DNA of 6,740 nucleotides from Oscillibacter sp. (lineage in GTDB: Bacteria; Bacillota; Clostridia; Oscillospirales; Oscillospiraceae): contig JAHHSA010000071.1 of the NCBI GenBank assembly GCA_020025475.1, positions 1 to 6,740 of the forward strand, given 5' to 3'. A model generated the notes under the pieces. That model did no database searches, had not been told where the DNA came from, and saw nothing but the letters and a program-made list of their open reading frames with translations. This document shows positions 1-6,320 of the stretch, one piece after another. The position numbers and the translations under genes are program-made. The first letter of the stretch is position 1, and each line of letters begins with the position of its first letter.

Positions 1-50
1 TGTGATTCGGCCAATTTCTGTTCTGATAAGGGAATGTTTCTTTGCGTTGC

Positions 51-79
51 TTGCCACAACCAGCGATTTTCCATATAAT
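51..79 (+). promoter_or_regulatory. sigma-A-type promoter of the small membrane protein gene
   Basis: A -35 box TTGCCA (51-56) is followed after exactly 17 nt by a perfect -10 box TATAAT (74-79). Transcription would start near 86, giving a leader of about 28 nt before the ATG at 114. Together with the strong ribosome binding site at 102-106 this suggests a constitutive, independently expressed monocistronic gene. Confidence 0.7.
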
Positions 80-113
80 CAGAGGCAATCAAGCATCCAT
101 TGGAGGATGGGAT

Positions 114-293
114 ATGCTCAATGAGAACATCAAAAACAAACGCCGGCATACGGTCTGGAAGGTTCTTTGGATTACAATACTCGTCGTTCTAATGCTCAAT
201 ATTCTGGCCGCTGTGGTGGGTACTGCTCTTTTTCACCCCACAAAAGTGGATGTGATCAATACGACGGAAACCGTAGAGCTGCTGGAGCCGTAA
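114..293 (+). CDS. small single-pass membrane protein, 59 aa, function unknown
   Basis: I do not recognise a family for this protein. The ATG at 114 is chosen over one at 42 because GGAGG (102-106) sits 7 nt before it and the promoter -10 box (74-79) would lie inside the longer frame. The product begins with a basic, polar segment (residues 4-13, KNKRRH), then one hydrophobic helix (about 17-39, rich in L, V, I and A), then a short tail of about 20 residues containing HPTKVDV and an acidic end (ETVELLEP). The positive-inside rule predicts a cytoplasmic N-terminus and an exposed C-terminus. There is no lipobox and no cleavage-site pattern, so it is more likely an anchored peptide than a secreted one. 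It stands alone with its own promoter and converges on the transporter operon. It is a believable real gene because promoter, ribosome binding site and topology agree, but it has no evident partner. Confidence 0.65.
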   Translation: MLNENIKNKRRHTVWKVLWITILVVLMLNILAAVVGTALFHPTKVDVINTTETVELLEP

Positions 294-414
294 CCTTCCG
301 TGTTTAAGGCAGGCAATGCTAAAATTTTAGTTCAAACAATCAGTGTAAAGCATTTTCACATGTCACTTTTTCAAGCAGGGCGCTCTATCCCCATGCAAAC
401 ACTCCATAACGGAC
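294..414. other. intergenic stretch without a recognisable gene
   Basis: These 121 bases between the small membrane protein gene and the shared terminator contain no frame with a convincing ribosome binding site. The only structure seen is a perfect 12-bp A/T-rich palindrome CTAAAATTTTAG (319-330). It lacks a G/C stem and so is unlikely to terminate transcription. The stretch probably forms the 3' untranslated region of the plus-strand gene. Confidence 0.4.
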
Positions 415-455
415 AAGAGACAGTCTGTGAATATCACAGACTGTCTCTTTGTTTT
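415..455 (+). terminator. intrinsic terminator shared by convergent genes
   Basis: A perfect 16-bp stem (415-430 with 434-449) closes a 3-nt ATA loop. It is followed on the plus strand by TGTTTT (450-455), so it best terminates the plus-strand transcript of the 59-aa gene. It also lies about 20 nt past the stop of the last operon gene (469). In that direction the tail is only a weak TTGTCC, so termination of the minus-strand operon would rely mainly on the strong stem. Confidence 0.85.
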
Positions 456-468
456 GGAGTCAGTGCGG

Positions 469-984
469 TTACACTTCGCCGCCGATGCCAAACTCTTCGC
501 CCGTACCAAACTCGTCTCCGGTACCGGGAACGTCCTCATCCTCCGTCGGCTCCTCCACGGCCAGGAAGAATTCCTCCATCCAGACCTCCTGGGGAAGCCC
601 GGCCAGCATGGCGGGCACATTGATCAGCACGTTGTCCATACCATAGGGTACCTTCATAGTGAAGGGAATTCGCTCAATCTGACCACCCTTCTCCCACTCC
701 ACATCCACCGTAACCTGAAAGGTCTGACCGATGCAGGGAATCTGACCGCGGTCTTTCTTGGACAGCTTGCCAACTTTTTCGGCACCGTCCCAGATGGTAA
801 CTTTATACGGGGCCTCATAGGTTTTGCCTTCATACTCAAAGGACTTATTCTCCGGATAAATGGTATGGCCACGGCCAATGACAAACATCAGCGCCGCCAC
901 GATCAGCAGCACTGCCAGAGCAGCCACCCGAAAGACGACAACCCGCTTGGAAGTGGGTTCCCGCTTGGTTCCGTTCTTTTTCAC
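469..984 (-). CDS. membrane-anchored extracytoplasmic protein, last gene of the ABC operon (possibly DUF6672 family), 171 aa
   Basis: The start is a GTG (984-982) overlapping the TGA of the preceding permease by 4 nt, with AGGAGG (1000-995) 10 nt upstream inside that gene; translational coupling is likely. The protein has a basic N-terminus (residues 2-14), one transmembrane helix (about 16-37), and then a domain of about 115 residues (40-153) rich in beta-type segments such as KSFEYEGKTYEAPYKVTIW. A single cysteine (C84) lies in it. Topology places this domain outside the cell, where the binding lipoprotein works. The last 18 residues are three acidic Gly-rich hexapeptides (GTGDEF, GTGEEF, GIGGEV). 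From memory, similar proteins of about 160-170 aa accompany DUF3798-type transporters and are filed as DUF6672; I could not verify this. A role as accessory subunit, receptor tether or assembly factor is inference from operon position only. Confidence 0.85.
   Translation of the reverse strand: MKKNGTKREPTSKRVVVFRVAALAVLLIVAALMFVIGRGHTIYPENKSFEYEGKTYEAPYKVTIWDGAEKVGKLSKKDRGQIPCIGQTFQVTVDVEWEKGGQIERIPFTMKVPYGMDNVLINVPAMLAGLPQEVWMEEFFLAVEEPTEDEDVPGTGDEFGTGEEFGIGGEV
472..525 (-). repeat. 18-bp tandem repeat encoding the acidic C-terminal hexapeptides
   Basis: Three consecutive in-frame 18-bp units (525-508, 507-490, 489-472) encode GTGDEF, GTGEEF and GIGGEV. The first two units differ at three of 18 bases; the third is more diverged. 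It is a small expansion-type repeat at the very end of the gene. Confidence 0.6.
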
Positions 985-2114
985 TGTGCGTCAGCCTCCT
1001 TCTGTGCGCGAGCCAGCTCCTGCCCGATGCGGCTCTTGGCCTTGCGCTTTTTGGTCTCATACATGACCAGAGCCACTGTGATAACACCGTAGGAGATAAA
1101 CACACGGAAATACTCACCGATCATGGAGTCGCCGGTGATAATGGTGCCTGCGGTGGGTGCCACAATGAACATGGTGTGGAACAGCAGCACGCCCAGGAAC
1201 ACATTCCCGATGGAAGCCTTCTCAACGGAGGCACCGCCAACCAGGAGAGCCGCAATAGAAAACATACCGATCTGGGTATGAGCACTGTAGGTAGCCATGT
1301 TGCCCATGTTCTGCAAGTAGATGATCATGCCGAAGCCCGCAAACACGGTGGACATGACAATGGCGATCATACGGGTGCGGTCCACCTTGATGCCGGCGTC
1401 CCGGGCCACGTCCATATCCTGACCCACTGCGCGCATGTCCTGGCCCAGCTTGGTCTTGCGGAACCAGACCAGAAACAGACACAGCAGTGCAATAATGATC
1501 AGCGTCAGCACGGGGATCTTCACGCCGCCGATGTTGATGGCCAGAGCGTTATCCAAAGACTGACGCATGTTCAGCAGACTGGTGGTATTTCGGATACCGT
1601 AGCCGCGGGGCAGCTTAACGGAGGCGTGCATAATGGGAATGATGGAACCCATCATGAACAGCACAATGAGTTGGTACACACCATTCATGAAGAAGCTGAT
1701 GATATAGCTGGTAATCATCTCGCGTCCCCGTGCCATATTCATCATCTGGCCACAGAAGAGGCCCAGAACGATGGAAAAGGGGATGGAGACGATCATGGCC
1801 AGAATAATACCGGGGATCCCCCAGATCTGCCAGTCCGTGACGAAAATCAGTGCCAGCTCACCGGCCATGGCACCCAATGTCATACCGAAGTTCAGGCCCA
1901 TACCTGCCATAATGGGGATCAGCAGACTCAGAATCAGGAATGCATTGCGGCCCAGGCGGGTCATCAGCTCATTGATTAAGTATGCAGGGGAAAAGCCCGA
2001 GAGAGGAATGCAGACTGCGCAGATCAGGATGAACATGATCGGCACGGAGTTGTCTCGGATCAGAGTGAGAACACTCTTTCCGGTCAGGGGCTGTGCTACG
2101 TGTTTCTTACTCAT
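981..2114 (-). CDS. ABC transporter permease 2 (BPD_transp_2 / CUT2-like), 377 aa
   Basis: This is an integral membrane subunit of a ribose/nucleoside-type ABC importer. Several hydrophobic helices cover about residues 24-350. Family landmarks are GLNFG in an early helix (73-77), the cytoplasmic coupling-loop motif ARDAGIKVDRTR (237-248) that should contact the ATPase, and GGASVEKASIGNVFLG (293-308). The C-terminus is a basic, probably cytoplasmic tail (KKRKAKSR at about 119-126 residues after the coupling loop begins, then an Ala/Gln-rich helix), longer than that of its paralogue. The ATG at 2114 has GGAGGG (2126-2121) 6 nt upstream and overlaps the previous gene's stop by 4 nt (ATGA), so the two permeases are probably made in a coupled 1:1 ratio. 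It is clearly homologous to the neighbouring permease, and the two probably form a heterodimeric channel. The substrate is unknown; sugar or nucleoside would be the default guess by family. Confidence 0.93.
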   Translation of the reverse strand: MSKKHVAQPLTGKSVLTLIRDNSVPIMFILICAVCIPLSGFSPAYLINELMTRLGRNAFLILSLLIPIMAGMGLNFGMTLGAMAGELALIFVTDWQIWGIPGIILAMIVSIPFSIVLGLFCGQMMNMARGREMITSYIISFFMNGVYQLIVLFMMGSIIPIMHASVKLPRGYGIRNTTSLLNMRQSLDNALAINIGGVKIPVLTLIIIALLCLFLVWFRKTKLGQDMRAVGQDMDVARDAGIKVDRTRMIAIVMSTVFAGFGMIIYLQNMGNMATYSAHTQIGMFSIAALLVGGASVEKASIGNVFLGVLLFHTMFIVAPTAGTIITGDSMIGEYFRVFISYGVITVALVMYETKKRKAKSRIGQELARAQKEADAQ

Positions 2115-3184
2115 TTCGATCCCTCCGTTTTTCTCGTCAGGGCATACAGAATCATGCCGTTGGAGACGACAATTCGGATGACCTCGCTCATGTCCGTATG
2201 GATCACTGCGTTCATCACGGTCGGCGTCATCGTGACAATTCCCTGGAACAGGAACGTGCCCAGAATCACATTGGTAATGGACGCCTTGTTCACCGATGCG
2301 CCGCCGATCAGGATTGCGGAAACAGCAGGCAGTGCCATGTTAAAAGGAGCCATATACAGCTGGATGAAGCCAAAGCCCTGCTGATAGACCAGGATTCCCA
2401 CGGCAGCCAGCCAGGTGGACATGATGACAGACAGCGCACGCGTTCTGTCAATATTGATTCCGGAAGCTCTGGCAAAAACGGGATTGGAACCCACAGCCGT
2501 CATAGCGGTACCGGTCTTGGTATGCAGGAAAGCCCACATCAGGAAGGCCAGTACGCCAAAGAAGAGGAGGCTTCCGGTGGGGATCACCAGGTTGCCAATC
2601 TTGATCTGCATAAATTGGGACAGGACGTTGCTATAGTAACCTTCCACGGAGATGGTGGTACGCAGGCCCTTGCCAGCCAGGCCCCAAACCATGTCCTCCT
2701 TGTGATAGGGCAGCAGCAGCCACATCATGCACATGAAGGAGACGGAGGAGAAGCCCACATAGGTCGCGATCATCATTTCGCCGCCCTTGATCCGGTTCAG
2801 CAGCCAGCCATAGCCTGCGCCAAAGAGGATTGCAAAGGGTGTGGCAATCAAAATTGCCATCACAAAGCTCATGCCGCCAGTGAAACCCAGCTCAATGGCA
2901 ATGGTGCCGCCCAGCAGGCCGGAGATGATCCCCAGCGGCAGACCGAAGTTCAGTCCGCAGCCAGAGTGCACCATCGGCACCATAGCCAGCACCAGTACGG
3001 CATTCCAGCTGAAGCGGTTGATGGTGTTGGTCAGCTGAGTGGGAAGATCGGCGCCAACCATGGGCGCCATGATGAAGAGAAGCAGCAGGAAGCAGGTGAT
3101 AATCAATCTGGGGATTCCAAAATTGTCCACCAATTCCCTGAATTTCGTCTTCTCTCCGAGACGAATGTTTTCAGTTTTGCCCAT
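2111..3184 (-). CDS. ABC transporter permease 1 (BPD_transp_2 / CUT2-like), 357 aa
   Basis: This is the first of the two membrane subunits. Hydrophobic helices start at about residues 24-45 (after the polar N-terminus MGKTENIRLGEKTKF) and continue to about 350. GLNFG lies at 77-81, the ATPase-facing loop ARASGINIDRTR at 238-249, and GGASVNKASITNVILG at 294-309. The distance between the last two motifs is the same as in permease 2, which supports a common origin by duplication. The ATG (3184-3182) is preceded by AGGAGG (3195-3190) 5 nt away, and this site overlaps the ATPase stop codon. The intergenic gap is 10 nt. Its stop overlaps the next start as ATGA. The assignment to the branched-chain amino acid/ribose permease superfamily is secure from these motifs; substrate specificity is not readable. 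Confidence 0.93.
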   Translation of the reverse strand: MGKTENIRLGEKTKFRELVDNFGIPRLIITCFLLLLFIMAPMVGADLPTQLTNTINRFSWNAVLVLAMVPMVHSGCGLNFGLPLGIISGLLGGTIAIELGFTGGMSFVMAILIATPFAILFGAGYGWLLNRIKGGEMMIATYVGFSSVSFMCMMWLLLPYHKEDMVWGLAGKGLRTTISVEGYYSNVLSQFMQIKIGNLVIPTGSLLFFGVLAFLMWAFLHTKTGTAMTAVGSNPVFARASGINIDRTRALSVIMSTWLAAVGILVYQQGFGFIQLYMAPFNMALPAVSAILIGGASVNKASITNVILGTFLFQGIVTMTPTVMNAVIHTDMSEVIRIVVSNGMILYALTRKTEGSK

Positions 3185-3194
3185 GTTGCCCTCC

Positions 3195-4787
3195 TTATTT
3201 AACCTGACTGACCATCAGCATACCAAAGTCCTCGGAGGATTCGGATGCCGGCAGAATGCCGGCAATCCTGCCTCCGGAGACAATTGCGATACGGTCGCAG
3301 GTGCTGCGAAGCTCTTCCAGCTCAGACGAGATCACCACCACGGTGACTCCAAGCTCATGGTTGAGCTGTTTCAACGCTTGGAGCACCAGGGCCTTCGCAC
3401 CAACGTCAATACCGCGGGTGGGCTCTGAGACAAACAGGAACCTCGGCTCCAGCGCAAATGCCTTTGCAAGGCACACCTTCTGCTGATTACCGCCGGAGAG
3501 CTCTCTGGCCTTCTGCTTGGAACTGGTGCATTTGATTTGCAGCTTTTCAATGTATTTTTCCGTAACATCGTGGATGGATTTATCATCTCTCCACTTGATG
3601 GGCCCGTACTTTTTCAGGAATTGATTCTGGATCTGCATGGCCGGAAAGGAGATGTTCCACTCCAGGCTTTCATCCAGCAGCAAGCCCACTCCCCGGCGGT
3701 CCTCAGAGACGAAAGCCAGTTTGGCATTCAGGCACTGGCGGGGATTGTTCAGCGGGATTTCCTGCCCGTCAAAGATCACGGTGCCGCCGGCCTCGCACAG
3801 TCCCATGACGCCGTTAGGGATGCCCAGCTTGCCCTGGCCGGCCAGACCGCCGATGCCCAGAATTTCGCCCTCCTGAATGTCGAGGCTGACGTCACGGACG
3901 GTCTCACCGGGCATATCCACCCACAGTCTCTTGATGGACATAATGGTTTTTCCGGTTTTTTCGCCTCTCCGCTCCTCAGGTTCTCCCTTGGCTCCAGCCT
4001 GGACACTGCGGCCCACCATGGCGCGGGTGATCTCGGGAATACTGGTCTCCTTGGCCAACACATCCTTCACGACCTGACCGTCGCGCATGATGACCACTTT
4101 ATCGCAGACATCCAGAATCTCCTGTAGTCTGTGGGTAATGAAGATCACGGCGATGCCCTTTGCAGACATGGCACGAATAGATTCCAGCAGAGCTGCCGCC
4201 TCTTTCTCTGTTAAAACGGCGGTCGGCTCGTCAAGGATGAGCAGCTTCAACTGATCTTTACTCAGCTCGCGGGCGATCTCCGTAAATTGTTTGTGTCCGA
4301 CGGGCATATCACTGATGACCATTTCGGATTCGATCGCAACACCCATCTTGTCAATGGCCTTGTCGGACTGCTTGGACATCTCCTTATAGTCCAGAGTATT
4401 GAGACGATCGCCGAAGATCTCGGAGATAACAGTATGCTTTTTCGGCTCGCGGTTGAGCAAAATATTCTCATTGGCCGTAAAGCCGGGAATCAGGGAAAAC
4501 TCCTGGTGAACCATGCCAACGCCGGCTTCCAGTGCGTCAAACGGGGTATTGAACAGGACCTTCTCGCCGTTAATGAGCACGTCGCCGCCATAGCCGCCGG
4601 TGTCCCGGATCACTTCCATACCGAAGAGGATCTTCATCAGGGTACTCTTACCGGCTCCATTTTCACCGACCAGACCCAGAACCTCTCCTTCATTTAATGT
4701 AAAATTGATGTCAGTCAACACCTGGTTTCCGAAGAACTCCTTTTTGATGTTGCGCATCTCCAACAGAGGGGAATGATTTGTTGTCAT
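3195..4787 (-). CDS. double-domain ABC transporter ATP-binding protein (RbsA/CUT2-like) with one degenerate ATP site, 530 aa
   Basis: This is the cytoplasmic motor of the importer, with two fused nucleotide-binding domains. Domain 1 (about 8-260) has Walker A GENGAGKST (41-49), Q-loop Q95, Walker B LLILDE (182-187) and H-loop H219, but its signature is MPVGHKQ (161-167) rather than LSGGQ-like. Domain 2 (about 282-525) has a proper signature LSGGNQQ (430-436), but its Walker A is GLAGQGKLG (314-322), with Lys retained and Ser/Thr lost. Its Walker B reads FLFVSEPTRG (S454 in place of Asp), and the H-loop His is replaced within VISSEL (485-490). Paired head-to-tail, the domain 1 Walker motifs plus the domain 2 signature make one complete site and the other pair is defective. 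Its 530 aa is within the usual range of fused CUT2 ATPases. The ATG at 4787 has a moderate AGGTAGGG (4803-4796) upstream. Weak Walker A in domain 2 is common in RbsA-type proteins; the Ser in Walker B goes further. Confidence 0.95.
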   Translation of the reverse strand: MTTNHSPLLEMRNIKKEFFGNQVLTDINFTLNEGEVLGLVGENGAGKSTLMKILFGMEVIRDTGGYGGDVLINGEKVLFNTPFDALEAGVGMVHQEFSLIPGFTANENILLNREPKKHTVISEIFGDRLNTLDYKEMSKQSDKAIDKMGVAIESEMVISDMPVGHKQFTEIARELSKDQLKLLILDEPTAVLTEKEAAALLESIRAMSAKGIAVIFITHRLQEILDVCDKVVIMRDGQVVKDVLAKETSIPEITRAMVGRSVQAGAKGEPEERRGEKTGKTIMSIKRLWVDMPGETVRDVSLDIQEGEILGIGGLAGQGKLGIPNGVMGLCEAGGTVIFDGQEIPLNNPRQCLNAKLAFVSEDRRGVGLLLDESLEWNISFPAMQIQNQFLKKYGPIKWRDDKSIHDVTEKYIEKLQIKCTSSKQKARELSGGNQQKVCLAKAFALEPRFLFVSEPTRGIDVGAKALVLQALKQLNHELGVTVVVISSELEELRSTCDRIAIVSGGRIAGILPASESSEDFGMLMVSQVK

Positions 4788-4802
4788 AATTTCTACCCTA
4801 CC

Positions 4803-4845
4803 TAAAAAGACAAGGGGGGAACGGAGTGTGACGTCCTTCCCCCCC
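4803..4845 (-). terminator. intra-operon hairpin with U-tract (attenuator) between the binding protein and ATPase genes
   Basis: On the minus strand a G/C-rich stem pairs 4844-4837 (GGGGGGAA) with 4821-4814 (TTCCCCCC). It is extended by GGA/TCC (4836-4834 with 4825-4823) across one bulged base, with an 8-nt loop. TTGTCTTTTT (4813-4804) follows. This fits an intrinsic terminator lying 51 nt past the binding-protein stop and just before the ATPase ribosome binding site. Partial read-through would give excess binding protein over the membrane complex, a known arrangement in importer operons. Confidence 0.75.
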
Positions 4846-4895
4846 TCGTTTCAGATTTTTATGTGTACTCCAAGGGAAAGTGATGAATGTGTCTC

Positions 4896-6149
4896 TTACT
4901 TCACCGTGAAGTAGCTCTCAGGCACCTCAACATCCGTTGCACCCATGAAACGACCGGGATCGCCCATAATATAAGTATCCTGATACACCAGGAACACGTT
5001 TTCTGCCTTCACGCCGGTAGAGACGTTGGTGTAGTTGGAACCGTTCCAGTTGGCCTTGGGAGAGAACTCCTTATAGGCCTTGGCGATGTCGTCCATATCA
5101 CACAGTTCACTCTCGCCGTTGATGACGTTCATTGCGTGCTGAGCAAGGCCAGCAGAGGTGACGTAGCCGTAAGAATACGCCCAGGTACCGAACTTGCCAG
5201 CGCCGCCCTGCTCAACAACAGAAGCCTCAACCTTTGCCAGGATCTTCTCAAAGTCGCCAGCTTCGGCGGTCAGGTCGATGCCCAGGGCACCGGGATAGCC
5301 CATCAGCGGAGAGGGCAGGTCGGCCTCGATGAAGTAACCGCCGTATTCGAGCAGCTGCTTGAGCAAAGGCTCGGTGTGCGCATCGTTGGTGCAGAAGTAA
5401 GCGGCGTTCTCTCCATAGGTATTGACCCACTCAGGCACCTTCTCCAGGATGTATGCCTGTGCGCCGGGGACACCGACGTCAGAGGTGGGGTCAGGAGCAG
5501 TTTCCATGACGAACTTCATTCCAAACTCCTCGCAGGCAGCCTTCATGACTGCCACGCGGCGGCTCATGGTCTCATAGGACATATGACGGGGGAAGGAGAT
5601 GTGGACGAAGGTGTCACAGCCCAGCTCGTGGGCGGTGCGGATAATCAGATAACCACGGGCAACGAAGTCGTTGTTGCAGACCAGATCCGCCGCGGAGCCG
5701 ATCTCAGGCAGGTCCTCGTGGGACTCGCCGGCAATGCAGAGAATGTCAGGCCGGCGCTCCTTAATCTTACGGAAAGCTTCCGTAGTTCCGGGAACAGACT
5801 GGTTCATGACAATGGCCTTCATATCAGGGTCATCGGACAGGTTCACGATGGTCTGAATGGTGGTCTCCAGCTCATCATTGAAGTTATCGGGATAGATGGC
5901 CAGCTTCACACGGTCCTCACCGTACTTGGCCTGGAATGCCTCGGCACCACGGCGGTCATCCTCAGACTGAGAGACAGAACCAGTCACGATACCGATGTGG
6001 AAATCGTCTCCAACGTTGCCCTCGTCGCCGTTAGAAGTAGAGACTTCGTTCTGGCTGTTGTCTTCCACCGGAGGCGGTGCATCATTTCCGCAGGCCGCCA
6101 GAGAAAGGAGCATTGTCGCTGCAAGTAAAATACCCAGTAACTTTTTCAT
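4896..6149 (-). CDS. DUF3798-type substrate-binding lipoprotein of an ABC importer, 417 aa
   Basis: This is the extracellular solute receptor of the transporter. The start at 6149 is chosen because TGGAGG (6160-6155) lies 5 nt upstream and a classical signal follows at once: MKK, a hydrophobic core, and lipobox LAAC with the lipidated cysteine at residue 20. An ATG at 6242 would overlap the promoter -35 box and has no ribosome binding site. Residues 21-49 form a Pro/Asn/Asp/Glu-rich linker. The periplasmic-binding fold begins at about residue 50 with FHIGIVTGSVSQSEDDRRGA and runs to the C-terminus. I recognise the sequence as DUF3798-like, a family of uncharacterised receptors that sits beside CUT2-type transporter genes; this is from memory. 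Recognisable segments are ETTIQTIVNL, a stretch ending in MKAIVMNQSVPGT, and FVHISFPRHMSYE. The ligand is unknown. It is the first gene of the operon and is probably the most abundant product because of the attenuator behind it. Confidence 0.93.
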   Translation of the reverse strand: MKKLLGILLAATMLLSLAACGNDAPPPVEDNSQNEVSTSNGDEGNVGDDFHIGIVTGSVSQSEDDRRGAEAFQAKYGEDRVKLAIYPDNFNDELETTIQTIVNLSDDPDMKAIVMNQSVPGTTEAFRKIKERRPDILCIAGESHEDLPEIGSAADLVCNNDFVARGYLIIRTAHELGCDTFVHISFPRHMSYETMSRRVAVMKAACEEFGMKFVMETAPDPTSDVGVPGAQAYILEKVPEWVNTYGENAAYFCTNDAHTEPLLKQLLEYGGYFIEADLPSPLMGYPGALGIDLTAEAGDFEKILAKVEASVVEQGGAGKFGTWAYSYGYVTSAGLAQHAMNVINGESELCDMDDIAKAYKEFSPKANWNGSNYTNVSTGVKAENVFLVYQDTYIMGDPGRFMGATDVEVPESYFTVK

Positions 6150-6180
6150 ATCTTCCTCCAAAAACACGTATTTCGGCAGG

Positions 6181-6194
6181 CATACATTTGTATG
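6181..6194 (-). promoter_or_regulatory. inverted repeat in the operon leader, possible operator
   Basis: CATACA (6181-6186) and TGTATG (6189-6194) form a 14-bp near-palindrome with a 2-nt centre, extendable with one bulge to GC on each side. It lies roughly 10-25 nt downstream of the predicted transcription start and upstream of the ribosome binding site, a position suited to a repressor. No regulator gene is visible in the window. Confidence 0.3.
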
Positions 6195-6210
6195 TGCTAC
6201 GTTGACCATT

Positions 6211-6239
6211 ATATTACATTGCTGTGGCAAAGTTGTCAA
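6211..6239 (-). promoter_or_regulatory. sigma-A-type promoter of the transporter operon
   Basis: Read on the minus strand, a perfect -35 TTGACA (6239-6234) is followed after 17 nt by TAATAT (6216-6211). A perfect TATAAT (6213-6208) also exists but at a 20-nt spacing. Transcription would begin near 6204, leaving a leader of about 55 nt. GTTGAC (6201-6206) and GTCAAC (6235-6240) form a 6-bp inverted repeat bracketing the whole promoter, and the -35 itself lies in the 9-bp palindrome GTTGTCAAC (6232-6240). Both could be operator elements. Confidence 0.65.
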
Positions 6240-6240
6240 C

Positions 6241-6320
6241 ATATTTTATTGCTATTTTCTGTTAAAATTGCATAAAAATTCTGCTATCCGTGTATCAATG
6301 ATAATTTTATGCTATTTAGT
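6241..6320. promoter_or_regulatory. A/T-rich segment upstream of the operon promoter
   Basis: Counting by eye, 18 of these 80 bases are G or C, far below the surrounding coding DNA. It contains a near-perfect inverted repeat GCATAAAAATT (6270-6280) and AATTTTATGC (6303-6312). It also holds two similar direct copies, TTTTATTGCTATTTT (6244-6258) and TTTTATGCTATTTA (6305-6318). It starts immediately upstream of the -35 box, so an UP-element or regulator-binding role is plausible. No gene is seen in it. Confidence 0.4.

Noticed and set aside
411..417. GGACAAG, a match to the Bacillus SpoIIID-binding core
   Set aside because: A 7-mer match is expected by chance in this length, and it lies at a terminator between convergent genes rather than near a promoter.
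425..439. CRP/FNR-like palindrome around TGTGA and TCACA
   Set aside because: It is simply the top of the perfect 16-bp terminator stem and is not near any promoter.
2093..3202. Long plus-strand open frame (369 codons) opposite permease 1
   Set aside because: It is a His/Gln/Gly-rich composition typical of the reverse complement of membrane-protein codons, with no ribosome binding site; the minus strand encodes an unmistakable permease.
4887..6128. Long plus-strand open frame (413 codons) opposite the receptor gene
   Set aside because: It lies wholly antisense to a lipoprotein with clear signal, lipobox and ribosome binding site; its own sequence is Gly/His/Val-rich without domains, as expected of an antisense shadow in G/C-rich third positions.
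6208..6213. Perfect TATAAT as the -10 of the operon promoter
   Set aside because: Its spacing from TTGACA is 20 nt and no better -35 lies at 17 nt; TAATAT three bases upstream has the ideal 17-nt spacing. It may still contribute to melting.
6150..6242. N-terminal extension of the receptor from an ATG at 6242
   Set aside because: It would place the lipoprotein signal internally, overlaps the -35 and -10 boxes, and has no ribosome binding site.
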